Assembly: GCA_964495375.1 (NCBI GenBank)
Contig: CAZBWM010000004.1
Location: 94,593 to 158,592, forward strand
Source of the DNA: JAIESQ01 sp964495375
Lineage (GTDB): Bacteria; Planctomycetota; Planctomycetia; Pirellulales; JAEUIK01
Reading direction: 5' to 3'
DNA: 64,000 nt
Of the stretch, positions 9,241 through 17,252 are shown one piece after another. The stretch's first letter is position 1; each line of letters begins with the position of its first letter. Made by a program: the position numbers and the translations under genes. The notes below the pieces were generated by a model. It was not told the DNA's origin, searched no databases, and saw only the letters and a list, made by a program, of their open reading frames with translations.

Positions 9241-10158
9241 ATGTGGCTCACCTTCGAACACGTCACGAAGTTCTACGGCCCGGTGATCGGCGTCAACGAC
9301 ATCACCTGCCGCATCGGCCCGGGAATCACCGGACTGCTGGGGGCCAACGGCGCCGGCAAGAGCACCCTCATGAAGCTGGCCAGCGGGCAATTGCGCCCCG
9401 ACGGCGGCGAGGTGCGCATCGGCGAGCATCGCGCCTGGTCGGCGGCGGCCAAGCAATACATCGGCTTCAGCCCCGACATCAACACCTTTTATGAAGAGAT
9501 GACAGGGCGCGAATTCGTCAACACAATGGCGCGGCTCAACGGCTTTTCGCCCCGCGAGGCTCGCGAGCGCGCTGAGCTCGCCTTGGCCGAAGTCGACATG
9601 GTGGATCGTGGCGACCGGCGCATCGGCGGTTGCAGCCACGGCATGCGGCAGCGAATCAAGCTGGCGCAAGCCCTCGTGCACGATCCCCCGATTCTGCTGC
9701 TCGACGAACCGATGACGGGCATCGACCCTGGCGGCCGCCGCGATTTAAGCCGGCTGCTCGTGGCCCTGGCCGAGCGCGGCAAAACCGTGCTCGTCTCCAG
9801 CCACTTGCTGGTCGAAGTCGAGCAACTGACCGACTCGATGCTGATGATCGCCCGTGGCCGGATCGTGGCCTCGGGCACCTTGGGCGAGGTCCGTGGGCTG
9901 ATCGACGATCAACCCTTCACGGTCGAGATCGTGGCCCGTCCGCCGCGGCGTTTGGCGGCGCTGTTGATCGAATTGCCCGAGGTGCAGGCCTTCGAGGTGC
10001 ATGGTGATAGACTGATCGTGCGAACGCTCACGCCGTCGCGTTTCTTCACCGCCCTGGGCGAGTTAGCGCTCGGCGAAGAAATCGAGATTGAGCGATTCCA
10101 AACGCTCGACACCGGGGCCGACGCGGTCTTCAACTACTTGCAGCAGGATTCCGCATGA
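9241..10158 (+). CDS. ABC transporter ATP-binding protein
   Basis: A second ABC-2 type ATPase, 305 residues. Walker A is GANGAGKST, the signature is replaced by CSHGMRQ (131-137), and Walker B is ILLLDEP (151-157). The switch histidine is in SSHLLVEVEQL. Sequence style is close to NosF/GldA-like ATPases. The final ATG of the reading frame overlaps its stop in an ATGA, so the following permease is translationally coupled. It lies 52 bases after the first permease. Two ATPases and two permeases in a row suggest either two transporters or one with heteromeric subunits. Confidence 0.9.
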   Translation: MWLTFEHVTKFYGPVIGVNDITCRIGPGITGLLGANGAGKSTLMKLASGQLRPDGGEVRIGEHRAWSAAAKQYIGFSPDINTFYEEMTGREFVNTMARLNGFSPREARERAELALAEVDMVDRGDRRIGGCSHGMRQRIKLAQALVHDPPILLLDEPMTGIDPGGRRDLSRLLVALAERGKTVLVSSHLLVEVEQLTDSMLMIARGRIVASGTLGEVRGLIDDQPFTVEIVARPPRRLAALLIELPEVQAFEVHGDRLIVRTLTPSRFFTALGELALGEEIEIERFQTLDTGADAVFNYLQQDSA

Positions 10159-10919
10159 AGCTCGCCCGCGCCTGGTTCGCCCTGTTAGTCCTCTCCTTCC
10201 AGCGATTGCTGTGGTCGAGCAACACGTTGATGGTGCTGGTGCCGCTCGGGGCTTGCACGCTGTTCTTGCTCTACCAACGGTACGACCTCGGGAGCGTCGA
10301 GGCCTCGTTCGACGACTTCAGCACCGACTTCATGATTTTCGTGTTCACGCTTTTCGTGATTCCGGTGTGCGCGCTGGCCTATGCCACGACCAGCATCGGC
10401 GGCGATCGCGAGGATCGCACCCTCTTGTTTCTGCTGGTGCGCCCGATTCCGCGCTGGCTGATTCTGCTGGCGAAGTTTCTGGCCACGTTGCCCTTGGTGC
10501 TGGGCATCGTGACCGTGAGTTTCTTTGTGTTCTGCCGCTTGGCGGGCCCGGTCGGTCGCGATGCCTTCACGCTTTACTTGGCGCCCGTATTCTTCATGAC
10601 GTTGGCCTATGTGAGCTTGTTTCATTTGTTCGCGGTCACGTTCCGGCATTCGACGATCGTGGCGCTCATCTATGCCCTGTTCATGGAGTACTTCCTCGGC
10701 AACATGCCGGGCATCGTCAAACGGGTCGCCGTGAGCTTCTACGGTCGCTCGATGATGTACGACATCGGCGCCCGGCACGGGCTGAGCGCGCCCGATCCCA
10801 CCTGGTTCGTGCCCGTGTCGGCCCACACGGCCGCGCAGGCTCTGGCCTGGCTGTCGATTGGCGGAATGCTGTTGGCGCTGTGGATTTTCAGCACGCGTGA
10901 GTATCGCGACCTGACGTAG
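10155..10919 (+). CDS. ABC-2 type transporter permease
   Basis: A 254-residue membrane protein with six predicted helices, for example TLMVLVPLGACTLFLL, FVFTLFVIPVCALAYA and the C-terminal LSIGGMLLALWIF. The loop GGDREDRTLLFLLVRPIPR is the usual ABC-2 coupling region. Its ATG overlaps the stop of the ATPase gene by four bases (ATGA). It closes the operon that starts at 7334; a separate lipoprotein gene starts 145 bases later. The substrate is unknown. Confidence 0.85.
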   Translation: MKLARAWFALLVLSFQRLLWSSNTLMVLVPLGACTLFLLYQRYDLGSVEASFDDFSTDFMIFVFTLFVIPVCALAYATTSIGGDREDRTLLFLLVRPIPRWLILLAKFLATLPLVLGIVTVSFFVFCRLAGPVGRDAFTLYLAPVFFMTLAYVSLFHLFAVTFRHSTIVALIYALFMEYFLGNMPGIVKRVAVSFYGRSMMYDIGARHGLSAPDPTWFVPVSAHTAAQALAWLSIGGMLLALWIFSTREYRDLT

Positions 10920-11064
10920 GTTTGAGCCGGACGCGAATACGTTTCGGCCAATCCATTGCTTCAGGAAGCTGGCTCCGAAAAGCCAACCAGGCCGATGACC
11001 TGTCCGGGTCAAAGTGCTAGGCTGAGGGAGCCTTGGGTCCATTGATTTCGAGAGGGAGATTGCC

Positions 11065-11547
11065 ATGTCGCGCCATACATTCGTCGGTCTGGGTATCGCG
11101 GTTGCAATGAGTTGCGTCATTCTCAGTGGTTGTGGCCCTAGCGGCTCAAGCGGCGACAAGTGGGCCGAACACACGCAGGGTTTGCCGTTCGTGATCGGCT
11201 ACGAAGCGGGCATGGCCAAGGGCCAGGCCGAGAAGAAGCCGGTGATGCTGTTCGTCACCACCACCTGGTGTGGCTACTGCAAGAAACTGGCGGCCGAGGA
11301 TTTAACCGATCCCGACGTCCGCAAACTGCTCGAGTTGTTCGTGCTGGCGATCGTCGATGGCGATAGCGAAGGAGCCGCAGCAAGTGCCCTGGGAGCGCAA
11401 GGTTTTCCCCACATCGTTTTCAAAGGGCCCGACGGAGAAGACCTTGGCAGTATCTCAGGGTACGTGCCCGTCGATCAGTTCAAGGCGGCCGTCGAAGAGG
11501 CGATCATGAAGCTCGATTCGAAGCCGCGCAAAGTCGCCGCGCGATAG
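11065..11547 (+). CDS. Thioredoxin-fold lipoprotein
   Basis: A 160-residue exported protein. The N-terminus has a lipoprotein signal, a hydrophobic stretch ending in LSGC with the lipidated cysteine at 23, so it should be anchored to a membrane outside the cytoplasm. A thioredoxin domain follows with a CGYC active site (69-72) within TTTWCGYCKKL; QGFPHIVF holds the usual cis-proline. This is the thioredoxin_7 / DUF255-like style and implies disulphide reduction or protection of periplasmic proteins. The ribosome site GAGAGGGAG lies just before the ATG. It follows the ABC operon by 145 bases and may be separately transcribed. Confidence 0.85.
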   Translation: MSRHTFVGLGIAVAMSCVILSGCGPSGSSGDKWAEHTQGLPFVIGYEAGMAKGQAEKKPVMLFVTTTWCGYCKKLAAEDLTDPDVRKLLELFVLAIVDGDSEGAAASALGAQGFPHIVFKGPDGEDLGSISGYVPVDQFKAAVEEAIMKLDSKPRKVAAR

Positions 11548-11703
11548 AGTAGCGCACCGCCAAGCGGATCATTGCAAAAAGTTCACCGCGAAGTGCGTCG
11601 GGCACTACAACTCAGAATACTGGCACCGCGCTAGGCTTGCTGTAAATTGCTTGGCGTACTTTGCGCCCTCGCGGTGAAGAGAATCTGGCGAACTTGGCGG
11701 TGC

Positions 11704-13080
11704 TCAGAACAGCTCTTCGATCGCGTGCTTGCCGAAATCGACCAGCGGGAAGGGCCGAGATTGCGGGCCCGGAAGCTTGGTTTCCAGATCGAGCCCCAAG
11801 CTGCGATAGATCGTGGCCACGACTTCCGACGAATCGACCGGTCGCTCGGCCGGGACACCGCCGATGGCGTCGCTGCGCCCGACGATGCGCCCCCCCTGCA
11901 CGCCCCCGCCGGCGAACATGCTCGTCCAGCACTGCGGCCAGTGGTCGCGCCCGCCCGCGGGGTTCACCTTGGGGGTGCGGCCGAATTCCGCCAGTGAGCA
12001 AACCAGGGTGTCCCCTAGCAGCCCGCGGTCGGACAAGTCTTCGATCAAAGCGCTGTACGCCTGGTCGTACATCGGGGCGACAATGTCGCGCATCCCTTCG
12101 ATGGACGTGAACGGTTTGGAACCATGAATGTCCCAGGTGATTTCGTCGAACACGGTAAGGAACGTGTTCACAGTCACGAACCGCACGCCCGCCTCTACCA
12201 GCCGGCGCGCCAGCAGGCAGCACTGACCGAACCGCGTGTTGCCATAACGCTCGCGAACTTGCGGCGGTTCCTTCGACAGATCGAACGCCTCGCGGGCTTG
12301 CGGGCTGGTCATCAGGCGGAAAGCCGCCTCGAAGTTACTGTCTAACAGCGCCGCGTTGTCGCTGGCCTCGAAATCGCGCACGGTTTGATCGACGATCGAC
12401 CGCAGCCGGCGGCGCCGCGCGAGCCGCACCTCGCCGATCTCCGGCGGCGGCAGCAAGTCGGGCACCTTGAAGTTCTCTTGCGAGGGATCGGCCATCAACA
12501 CGAAAGGATCAAACGACTTGCCCAAGAAGCCGGCATCCTGCCCATGCGGCAAGTTGCCCCCGGTGCGCCCCATCGGCTCGGGCAACAGCACGTGCGCCGG
12601 CAAATCGCTGCGGCGGCCAAGCAAGTAGTTGGCCACACAACCGGCGTGCGGCGTGTTGATGCCGCCGGTGAACAGCCGGCCCGTCTGCATCATCTGATGC
12701 CCGGTGTCGTGTACCGCGGCGGCGGTGTGGTAGCAACTGCGCACCAGCGAAAACTTGTCGGCGTGGCGCGCCATCCGCGGAAAGATCTCGGAGATCTGAA
12801 TGTCGGGGCTGGTCGTTGAGATCGGCTGGAAGGGGCCGCGGATTTCGGCCGGGGCCTCGGGCTTCATGTCCCAGGTGTCGAGCTGACTCGGCGCGCCCAG
12901 GTTGAAAATCATGATTGCGCTACGACGATCCGCCTTGGGGTCGACGGCTCCGCGCGCTTGGGCGGCCAGCAACTGTGGCAGCGACAGCCCGATGGCTCCC
13001 AGCGTGCCGGCTTGCAGAAAGTCGCGTCGCGACAGCCCGTCGCAAGTGCGCACCTGGGCGTTACTCGAGAGCGTCAGCAT
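11704..13080 (-). CDS. DUF1501 protein with Tat signal
   Basis: A 458-residue protein of the DUF1501 family, abundant in Planctomycetes and of unknown biochemical function; the family is distantly related to sulfatase/alkaline phosphatase folds. The N-terminus carries a twin-arginine signal (LSRRDFLQAG followed by a hydrophobic stretch), so it is exported folded. Family hallmarks seen are FNLGAPSQLDTWDMKP, the MQTGR segment, EFGRTPKVNPAGGRDHW near the C-terminus, and GRSDAIG. ATG at 13080 is the first in frame before the signal. It is convergent with nothing; the M24 peptidase is divergent 209 bases away. In planctomycetes such genes often neighbour DUF1549/DUF1553 cytochromes, but none is adjacent here. 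Confidence 0.88.
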   Translation of the reverse strand: MLTLSSNAQVRTCDGLSRRDFLQAGTLGAIGLSLPQLLAAQARGAVDPKADRRSAIMIFNLGAPSQLDTWDMKPEAPAEIRGPFQPISTTSPDIQISEIFPRMARHADKFSLVRSCYHTAAAVHDTGHQMMQTGRLFTGGINTPHAGCVANYLLGRRSDLPAHVLLPEPMGRTGGNLPHGQDAGFLGKSFDPFVLMADPSQENFKVPDLLPPPEIGEVRLARRRRLRSIVDQTVRDFEASDNAALLDSNFEAAFRLMTSPQAREAFDLSKEPPQVRERYGNTRFGQCCLLARRLVEAGVRFVTVNTFLTVFDEITWDIHGSKPFTSIEGMRDIVAPMYDQAYSALIEDLSDRGLLGDTLVCSLAEFGRTPKVNPAGGRDHWPQCWTSMFAGGGVQGGRIVGRSDAIGGVPAERPVDSSEVVATIYRSLGLDLETKLPGPQSRPFPLVDFGKHAIEELF

Positions 13081-13289
13081 GAATTTGTCTCGCGCGGAAA
13101 GTGGCGATCGAACGATTCAGCGAGTCGGATTCACCGCGTCTTGATGCTAACAGCGGGGGGGCCTAGGATCAACCAAACTCGCAGGTTCCGCAGCGGTCCG
13201 GCATACCGAGCGGTCGTCCGCCGGTCGCCGGCAAAGCGGGTTTTGCGGGCCGTTCTACGATCAGTCTTCGCAAGATCGGGTCTCCCACC

Positions 13290-14441
13290 ATGCTCACGCT
13301 TGAAGGTTGCCGGCAACGTCGTAAGCGGCTTTGGGATCGCGTTGACAGCGCGGTCGATTGGATCGTCATCGCCGATCCACAGCACCTGGTCTACCTGGCC
13401 AACTATTACCAGTCGCCGTTTATTTTTCGCAGCACCAACGGTGCCGCCTTGCTGGTGCTCGGTCGCGACGGCTCGGCGACGCTCGTTTGCGACAACCAAT
13501 TGAAGATCTACGCCGACGAAGCGTTCGTCGATACGGTCGTCGCCCCCACCTGGTACGGCGGTCAAACGAGCGCTCCGGCCCGTCGCGAAAAGCTGGTGGC
13601 CAGTACCCTCGAACAGTTCAAGAGTTGCCCGGGCGACGTGATCGGCGTCGAAGCCGCGGCCGTGCCCACGGGCCTTATCGAAGGGCTGCGCGCCGCGCGG
13701 CCCAAGCTGCAACTGCACGCCGTCGATCCGATCTTGTTCGACTTGAAGCGGGCGAAAGACCCGGACGAGCTCGCCGTGCTGCGTCGCGCCATGGCCGCCG
13801 TCGACGCCGCCGAATTGGCGGCCCTGCGCGGGGTGAAGCCCGGCATGACCGAGCACGATTTCTTTCGGCTGGTGCAAGCGGCCTCGTGCGAAGCGGCCGG
13901 CGAAGCGGTGCAGATCTACGGCGACTTTGTCTCTGGCCCACGTTGCGAGAAGGTAGGTGGCCCACCGAGCGATCGAGTGATCGAGCGCGGCGACCTGGTC
14001 ATCCTCGATATGTCGGTGATCGTGCGCGGCTATCGCGGCGACGTCTGCAACACGTTCGTTTGCGGCGCCAAGCCGACTGCCGAACAGCGCCGCCTGTTCG
14101 AAGCCTGTCAGGACGCGCTGGCCGCCGGCGTAGCGCAAGTGCGGGCCGGCCGGGCCGCGCGCGACATCGATGCCGCCGTGCGCTCGAGCTTCGCAGGCAA
14201 GCACCTCGCAGAAAACTTCCGCTCGCACTCGGGGCACGGCATTGGCCTCGGTCACCCCGATCCGCCGTACCTTGTGCCTGAAAGCACCGATACGCTGGTG
14301 GCTGGCGACGTCATCGCCATCGAGCCGGGTCAATACATCACCGGCGTAGCCGGCATGCGCTACGAGCGCAACTACCTGGTGACCGAGACCGGCTGCGAAG
14401 AGCTCACGCACTTGCCGCATCAGCTTGATCAGGAAGCATAG
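13290..14441 (+). CDS. Xaa-Pro aminopeptidase / creatinase-like M24 peptidase
   Basis: A 383-residue cytosolic metallopeptidase. An N-terminal creatinase-like domain (about 1-150) is followed by the pita-bread catalytic domain. All five metal ligands are visible: D240 (ILDMS), D251 (YRGDV), H316 (HSGHGIG), E345 (AIEPG) and E359 (RYERNY). HSGHGIGLGHPDPP is the diagnostic segment. The family removes N-terminal residues before proline, or acts on related dipeptides or creatine. The ATG at 13290 fits the family start. It is flanked by a divergent DUF1501 gene and a convergent VOC gene, so it probably stands alone. Confidence 0.9.
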   Translation: MLTLEGCRQRRKRLWDRVDSAVDWIVIADPQHLVYLANYYQSPFIFRSTNGAALLVLGRDGSATLVCDNQLKIYADEAFVDTVVAPTWYGGQTSAPARREKLVASTLEQFKSCPGDVIGVEAAAVPTGLIEGLRAARPKLQLHAVDPILFDLKRAKDPDELAVLRRAMAAVDAAELAALRGVKPGMTEHDFFRLVQAASCEAAGEAVQIYGDFVSGPRCEKVGGPPSDRVIERGDLVILDMSVIVRGYRGDVCNTFVCGAKPTAEQRRLFEACQDALAAGVAQVRAGRAARDIDAAVRSSFAGKHLAENFRSHSGHGIGLGHPDPPYLVPESTDTLVAGDVIAIEPGQYITGVAGMRYERNYLVTETGCEELTHLPHQLDQEA

Positions 14442-14502
14442 CGCCGCCGCTCAGTCGCCGAACATTCGTCGATCCCGCGTTACTGGGGCACAGCCGACAA
14501 AT

Positions 14503-14588
14503 AACTTCTCCCTATTCCCCCTCTCCCCTCGCGGGAGAGGGTAGGGTCAGGGGGCCATGAAAACTGGCGGTTATTTTTCGGCCGTTCC
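14503..14588. repeat. Dispersed palindromic repeat, copy 1
   Basis: About 85 bases that recur with roughly three-quarters identity at 21216-21301, in the same orientation. The core is a perfect 9-bp stem, ccctctccc (14519-14527) with gggagaggg (14533-14541), followed by tagggtcaggggg. The shared flanks include acttctccctatt and ggccgt. Both copies lie between genes. CCCTCTCCC/GGGAGAGGG elements are widespread in GC-rich bacterial genomes. Confidence 0.75.
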
Positions 14589-15062
14589 TTAAATCCCCGC
14601 CTCGGCCATTGCCGCAGCCGCTCGCTGTTCCAGCTCTTCGGGCGGCACGTCTTCAACGTGCGTCGCGATGTACCAGCGATGCCCGAACGGATCGATGATT
14701 CCGCCGGTGCGGTCGCCGTAGAATTTGTTCTCGACAGGTCGTTCGAGCGTGGCGCCCGCCTTGACCGCGCGATCGACGACAACGTCGACGTCGGGCAGGT
14801 AAACCATCAGGCCCACGGCGGTGCCACCGATCGTGTGAGGGCCACGCGCGCCCATATCGGGAAACTCATCGGCCAGCATCACGTGCGAGTCGCCGATCTT
14901 GATTTCGGCGTGGCCGATCTTCCCGCCTGATGCTTCAAGCCGCATCACCTCGACTGCGCCAAACGCCTGCTTGTAGAAGTCGATGGCGCGGGCCGCCCCG
15001 TCGATGTACAGGTAGGGAGTCACACTGTGGTATCCGTCAGGAATCGGCTTGACCTTGGTCAT
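14589..15062 (-). CDS. VOC-family protein (PhnB/glyoxalase-like)
   Basis: A 157-residue protein with the vicinal-oxygen-chelate fold, made of two beta-alpha-beta-beta-beta units. It opens with MTKVKPIPDGYHSVTPYLYIDGA, typical of the PhnB-like subfamily; AIDFYKQAFGAVEV, KIGHAEIKIGDSHVML and DPFGHRWYIATH are family motifs. These proteins bind a metal in glyoxalases, dioxygenases and resistance proteins, but PhnB-like members have no agreed activity. ATG at 15062 is chosen because GAGGAG lies upstream and the family consensus begins there. A longer in-frame extension to 15146 has no support. Confidence 0.88.
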   Translation of the reverse strand: MTKVKPIPDGYHSVTPYLYIDGAARAIDFYKQAFGAVEVMRLEASGGKIGHAEIKIGDSHVMLADEFPDMGARGPHTIGGTAVGLMVYLPDVDVVVDRAVKAGATLERPVENKFYGDRTGGIIDPFGHRWYIATHVEDVPPEELEQRAAAAMAEAGI

Positions 15063-15215
15063 GACAGGGCTCCTCGGGGTGCGAGCACTCAAAAGAATTT
15101 GAAATGCGGGTTCGCCCGCAGGCGGTCGAGCAATCGGATCGGTCAACGCTGGAGTGATTCTCGCCGATCTAGGGCGGATCGGCCAGAGTTCAGACCGCCG
15201 TGCGCAAATCGTCGC

Positions 15216-16937
15216 TTAAGGTTTCCAACCTTTGGCGACCCAAAGTTCGAAGTCTTCCAACTGGCTGATGGGCTCGCTCCCTTCCAGCAGCACGGGCGAG
15301 TAGGATACGCGATGGGTGTGCAGAAACGCCTCGGCCTGCAAGGCCCAGGTTGCCAAATAGGGACGCGCAAACCAGCCCGTCTCGGGGTGCGGGGCAGGCG
15401 CTATTTGCGGTGCCACGCTGCCGGGCGGCACGATCGTCCACTTGCCGACGAGCCACACGCGGTGCCCGCCGCGCAAAGCTCGCTCTATTTCAGCGAGCAG
15501 CGGCGCCATGGGCTGGCGTTTGGCCATGCGTTGCTTCAGTAAATCGAAGCGGTGCAGCGATGTGTTCTCTAACGGAGGAAGCGTCGTCCAGTGGGCTGCG
15601 CCGTGGTAATACCGATGAAACGTCGAGTCGATATACCAGGGATGCACGACGATCAAATCACCGGGTTCCGCTCGTTCATTGAGCTGTTCCGCAATGCAGT
15701 CGACGTTCGACGTGCGCGTGTCGAGCAATTCGAGGTCCGTGGTCATGGCCAGCGCAAGGCACAGCGCCAAGATTGCCCCCCGCACCGCCGCGAGTTGGCC
15801 GATATTGCCCAGCGCTGCGTCGAGACACGCGGCCGCCAGCGCCAAAGTGGGGACGAAATGCCAGGGCATCGCGGGGACGTGCATCCGCCAGAGAAACAGC
15901 AACATACCGCCAACAGCGATCAGAGCTGTAAACAATGGGTACGTGGTTTGCGCAAGCGACGAACGATCCCCTGATGTTGTCGTTTTGTTGCTAGCTCCGT
16001 CGCGTGGATCCGGTTGGCCTCTTGCGGCCCGCATCGCGAGCCAGCCCCCGAGGCCGATCGCGGCCACCGCAGTCAGTCCCCAAATCCAGACGAAGGCCGC
16101 GGTGGGTTGTGTCAACAAGTCGTGAAAGCGATCGCGGATGTAGCCCAAGTCAACGTCGACCAAAGTCAGGGCCGACCATTCGCCGGCAGCGCGCACGGGT
16201 TCGAGGTAAGGGAGCAATGACAAGGCCGGCACGATGCCGAGCACCAACGCCATCGCGACGGAATTCCAGCGTCGGGCAATGACCGCGGCGATGACCGCCG
16301 CTAGCACGATCGCCCCGACGAGCACGGCATTGGAATAAACCGTCTGCACGCTGACTACCAGTCCTGCGCAGGCAATCGAACCGCGTGGCCACGTTGGCTT
16401 GTGCAGCCATCGGCCAACCATCACCCAAGCGACGACAATCGCCAGGGCCCCCAGGCCGTAAGGGCGCACGGCGTCGCCGTAGCGGATTGCCAACGGACTC
16501 AGGCCCCACAGCGCCAGGGCGATACTCGGCGGCGCACGGTACAGCGCCAGAAATCCTGCCCAAAACGCAACGACGATCGACAGTCCGACAACACAACCAA
16601 ACTGACGAAGCGACGGATCGTCGTTTCCGAATGCCGTTCCCCAACTTCGTACCACCAAGGTTGCCAAGGGAGGAAAGCTATCCTGGGACATCGCATTCCA
16701 AATATCGGTCCAGCTCGGCAGCGCCGCCAACGTGGCCGTCTGCGCTTCATCGCGCCACAGAGGTCCGGCATGGCGGAGATTACGGATGTGCAATCCGACG
16801 ATCACGAGCGTGGCGACAATGGCGATAAACCACTGCGTGAGCCGACCAACTAGCTCGGCATTCGAGCGGCGGCCCGTCCCGCTCGTCTCGTGTAACGTGC
16901 CGCCCGCGCGGTGCGTCGAGGTATCGCCTGCTTTCAT
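15216..16937 (-). CDS. GT39-like multi-spanning glycosyltransferase
   Basis: A 573-residue integral membrane protein with about eleven hydrophobic helices, beginning with FIAIVATLVIVGLHI. LWRDEAQTA after the first helix holds the paired acidic residues D63 and E64, the conserved loop of PMT/ArnT-like enzymes that take sugar from a polyprenyl-phosphate donor. A hydrophilic C-terminal region (about 430-573) is likely periplasmic. The donor and acceptor are not known. ATG at 16937 is upstream of a hydrophilic N-terminus of about 33 residues. It lies back to back with another protein of the same type, which starts near 17253. Confidence 0.75.
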   Translation of the reverse strand: MKAGDTSTHRAGGTLHETSGTGRRSNAELVGRLTQWFIAIVATLVIVGLHIRNLRHAGPLWRDEAQTATLAALPSWTDIWNAMSQDSFPPLATLVVRSWGTAFGNDDPSLRQFGCVVGLSIVVAFWAGFLALYRAPPSIALALWGLSPLAIRYGDAVRPYGLGALAIVVAWVMVGRWLHKPTWPRGSIACAGLVVSVQTVYSNAVLVGAIVLAAVIAAVIARRWNSVAMALVLGIVPALSLLPYLEPVRAAGEWSALTLVDVDLGYIRDRFHDLLTQPTAAFVWIWGLTAVAAIGLGGWLAMRAARGQPDPRDGASNKTTTSGDRSSLAQTTYPLFTALIAVGGMLLFLWRMHVPAMPWHFVPTLALAAACLDAALGNIGQLAAVRGAILALCLALAMTTDLELLDTRTSNVDCIAEQLNERAEPGDLIVVHPWYIDSTFHRYYHGAAHWTTLPPLENTSLHRFDLLKQRMAKRQPMAPLLAEIERALRGGHRVWLVGKWTIVPPGSVAPQIAPAPHPETGWFARPYLATWALQAEAFLHTHRVSYSPVLLEGSEPISQLEDFELWVAKGWKP

Positions 16938-17252
16938 GTCTAAAGCACTCCCCCTGATCTGCGATTGGCCACCGACGAGACGCCATCTTTACCTCAACAC
17001 AAGCCGGGCGTGGCCGGCCCCGCCACGTGCGCCCCAGATGCATCTCCGGCCTGCTTGCTGCCTACGATGATTGTAAGTTACCCGTGGCCGCAAACGAGCG
17101 ATGCGCCGGCGGAGTGGCCAGAGCGGTCGCACGATGCGCCGACGGGCCTTCACAGGATGCGGGTTAGCAGCGATTCAAGTCAGGACCGAGTAGACTATCC
17201 AGCAGCGCGACTAACCAGAATGCGGGCCGGGCTCTCATCAGCCTCGGCAGCT
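16938..17252. other. Divergent intergenic region between two GT39-like genes
   Basis: About 315 bases between the two divergent membrane-protein starts. The forward frame of the second gene stays open back to a TTG at 16965, but the translated part is unlike the family and rich in charged and proline residues, so I treat it as leader. I see no clear promoter consensus. The true forward start could be any of several ATGs at 17067, 17157, 17220 or 17253. Confidence 0.4.
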
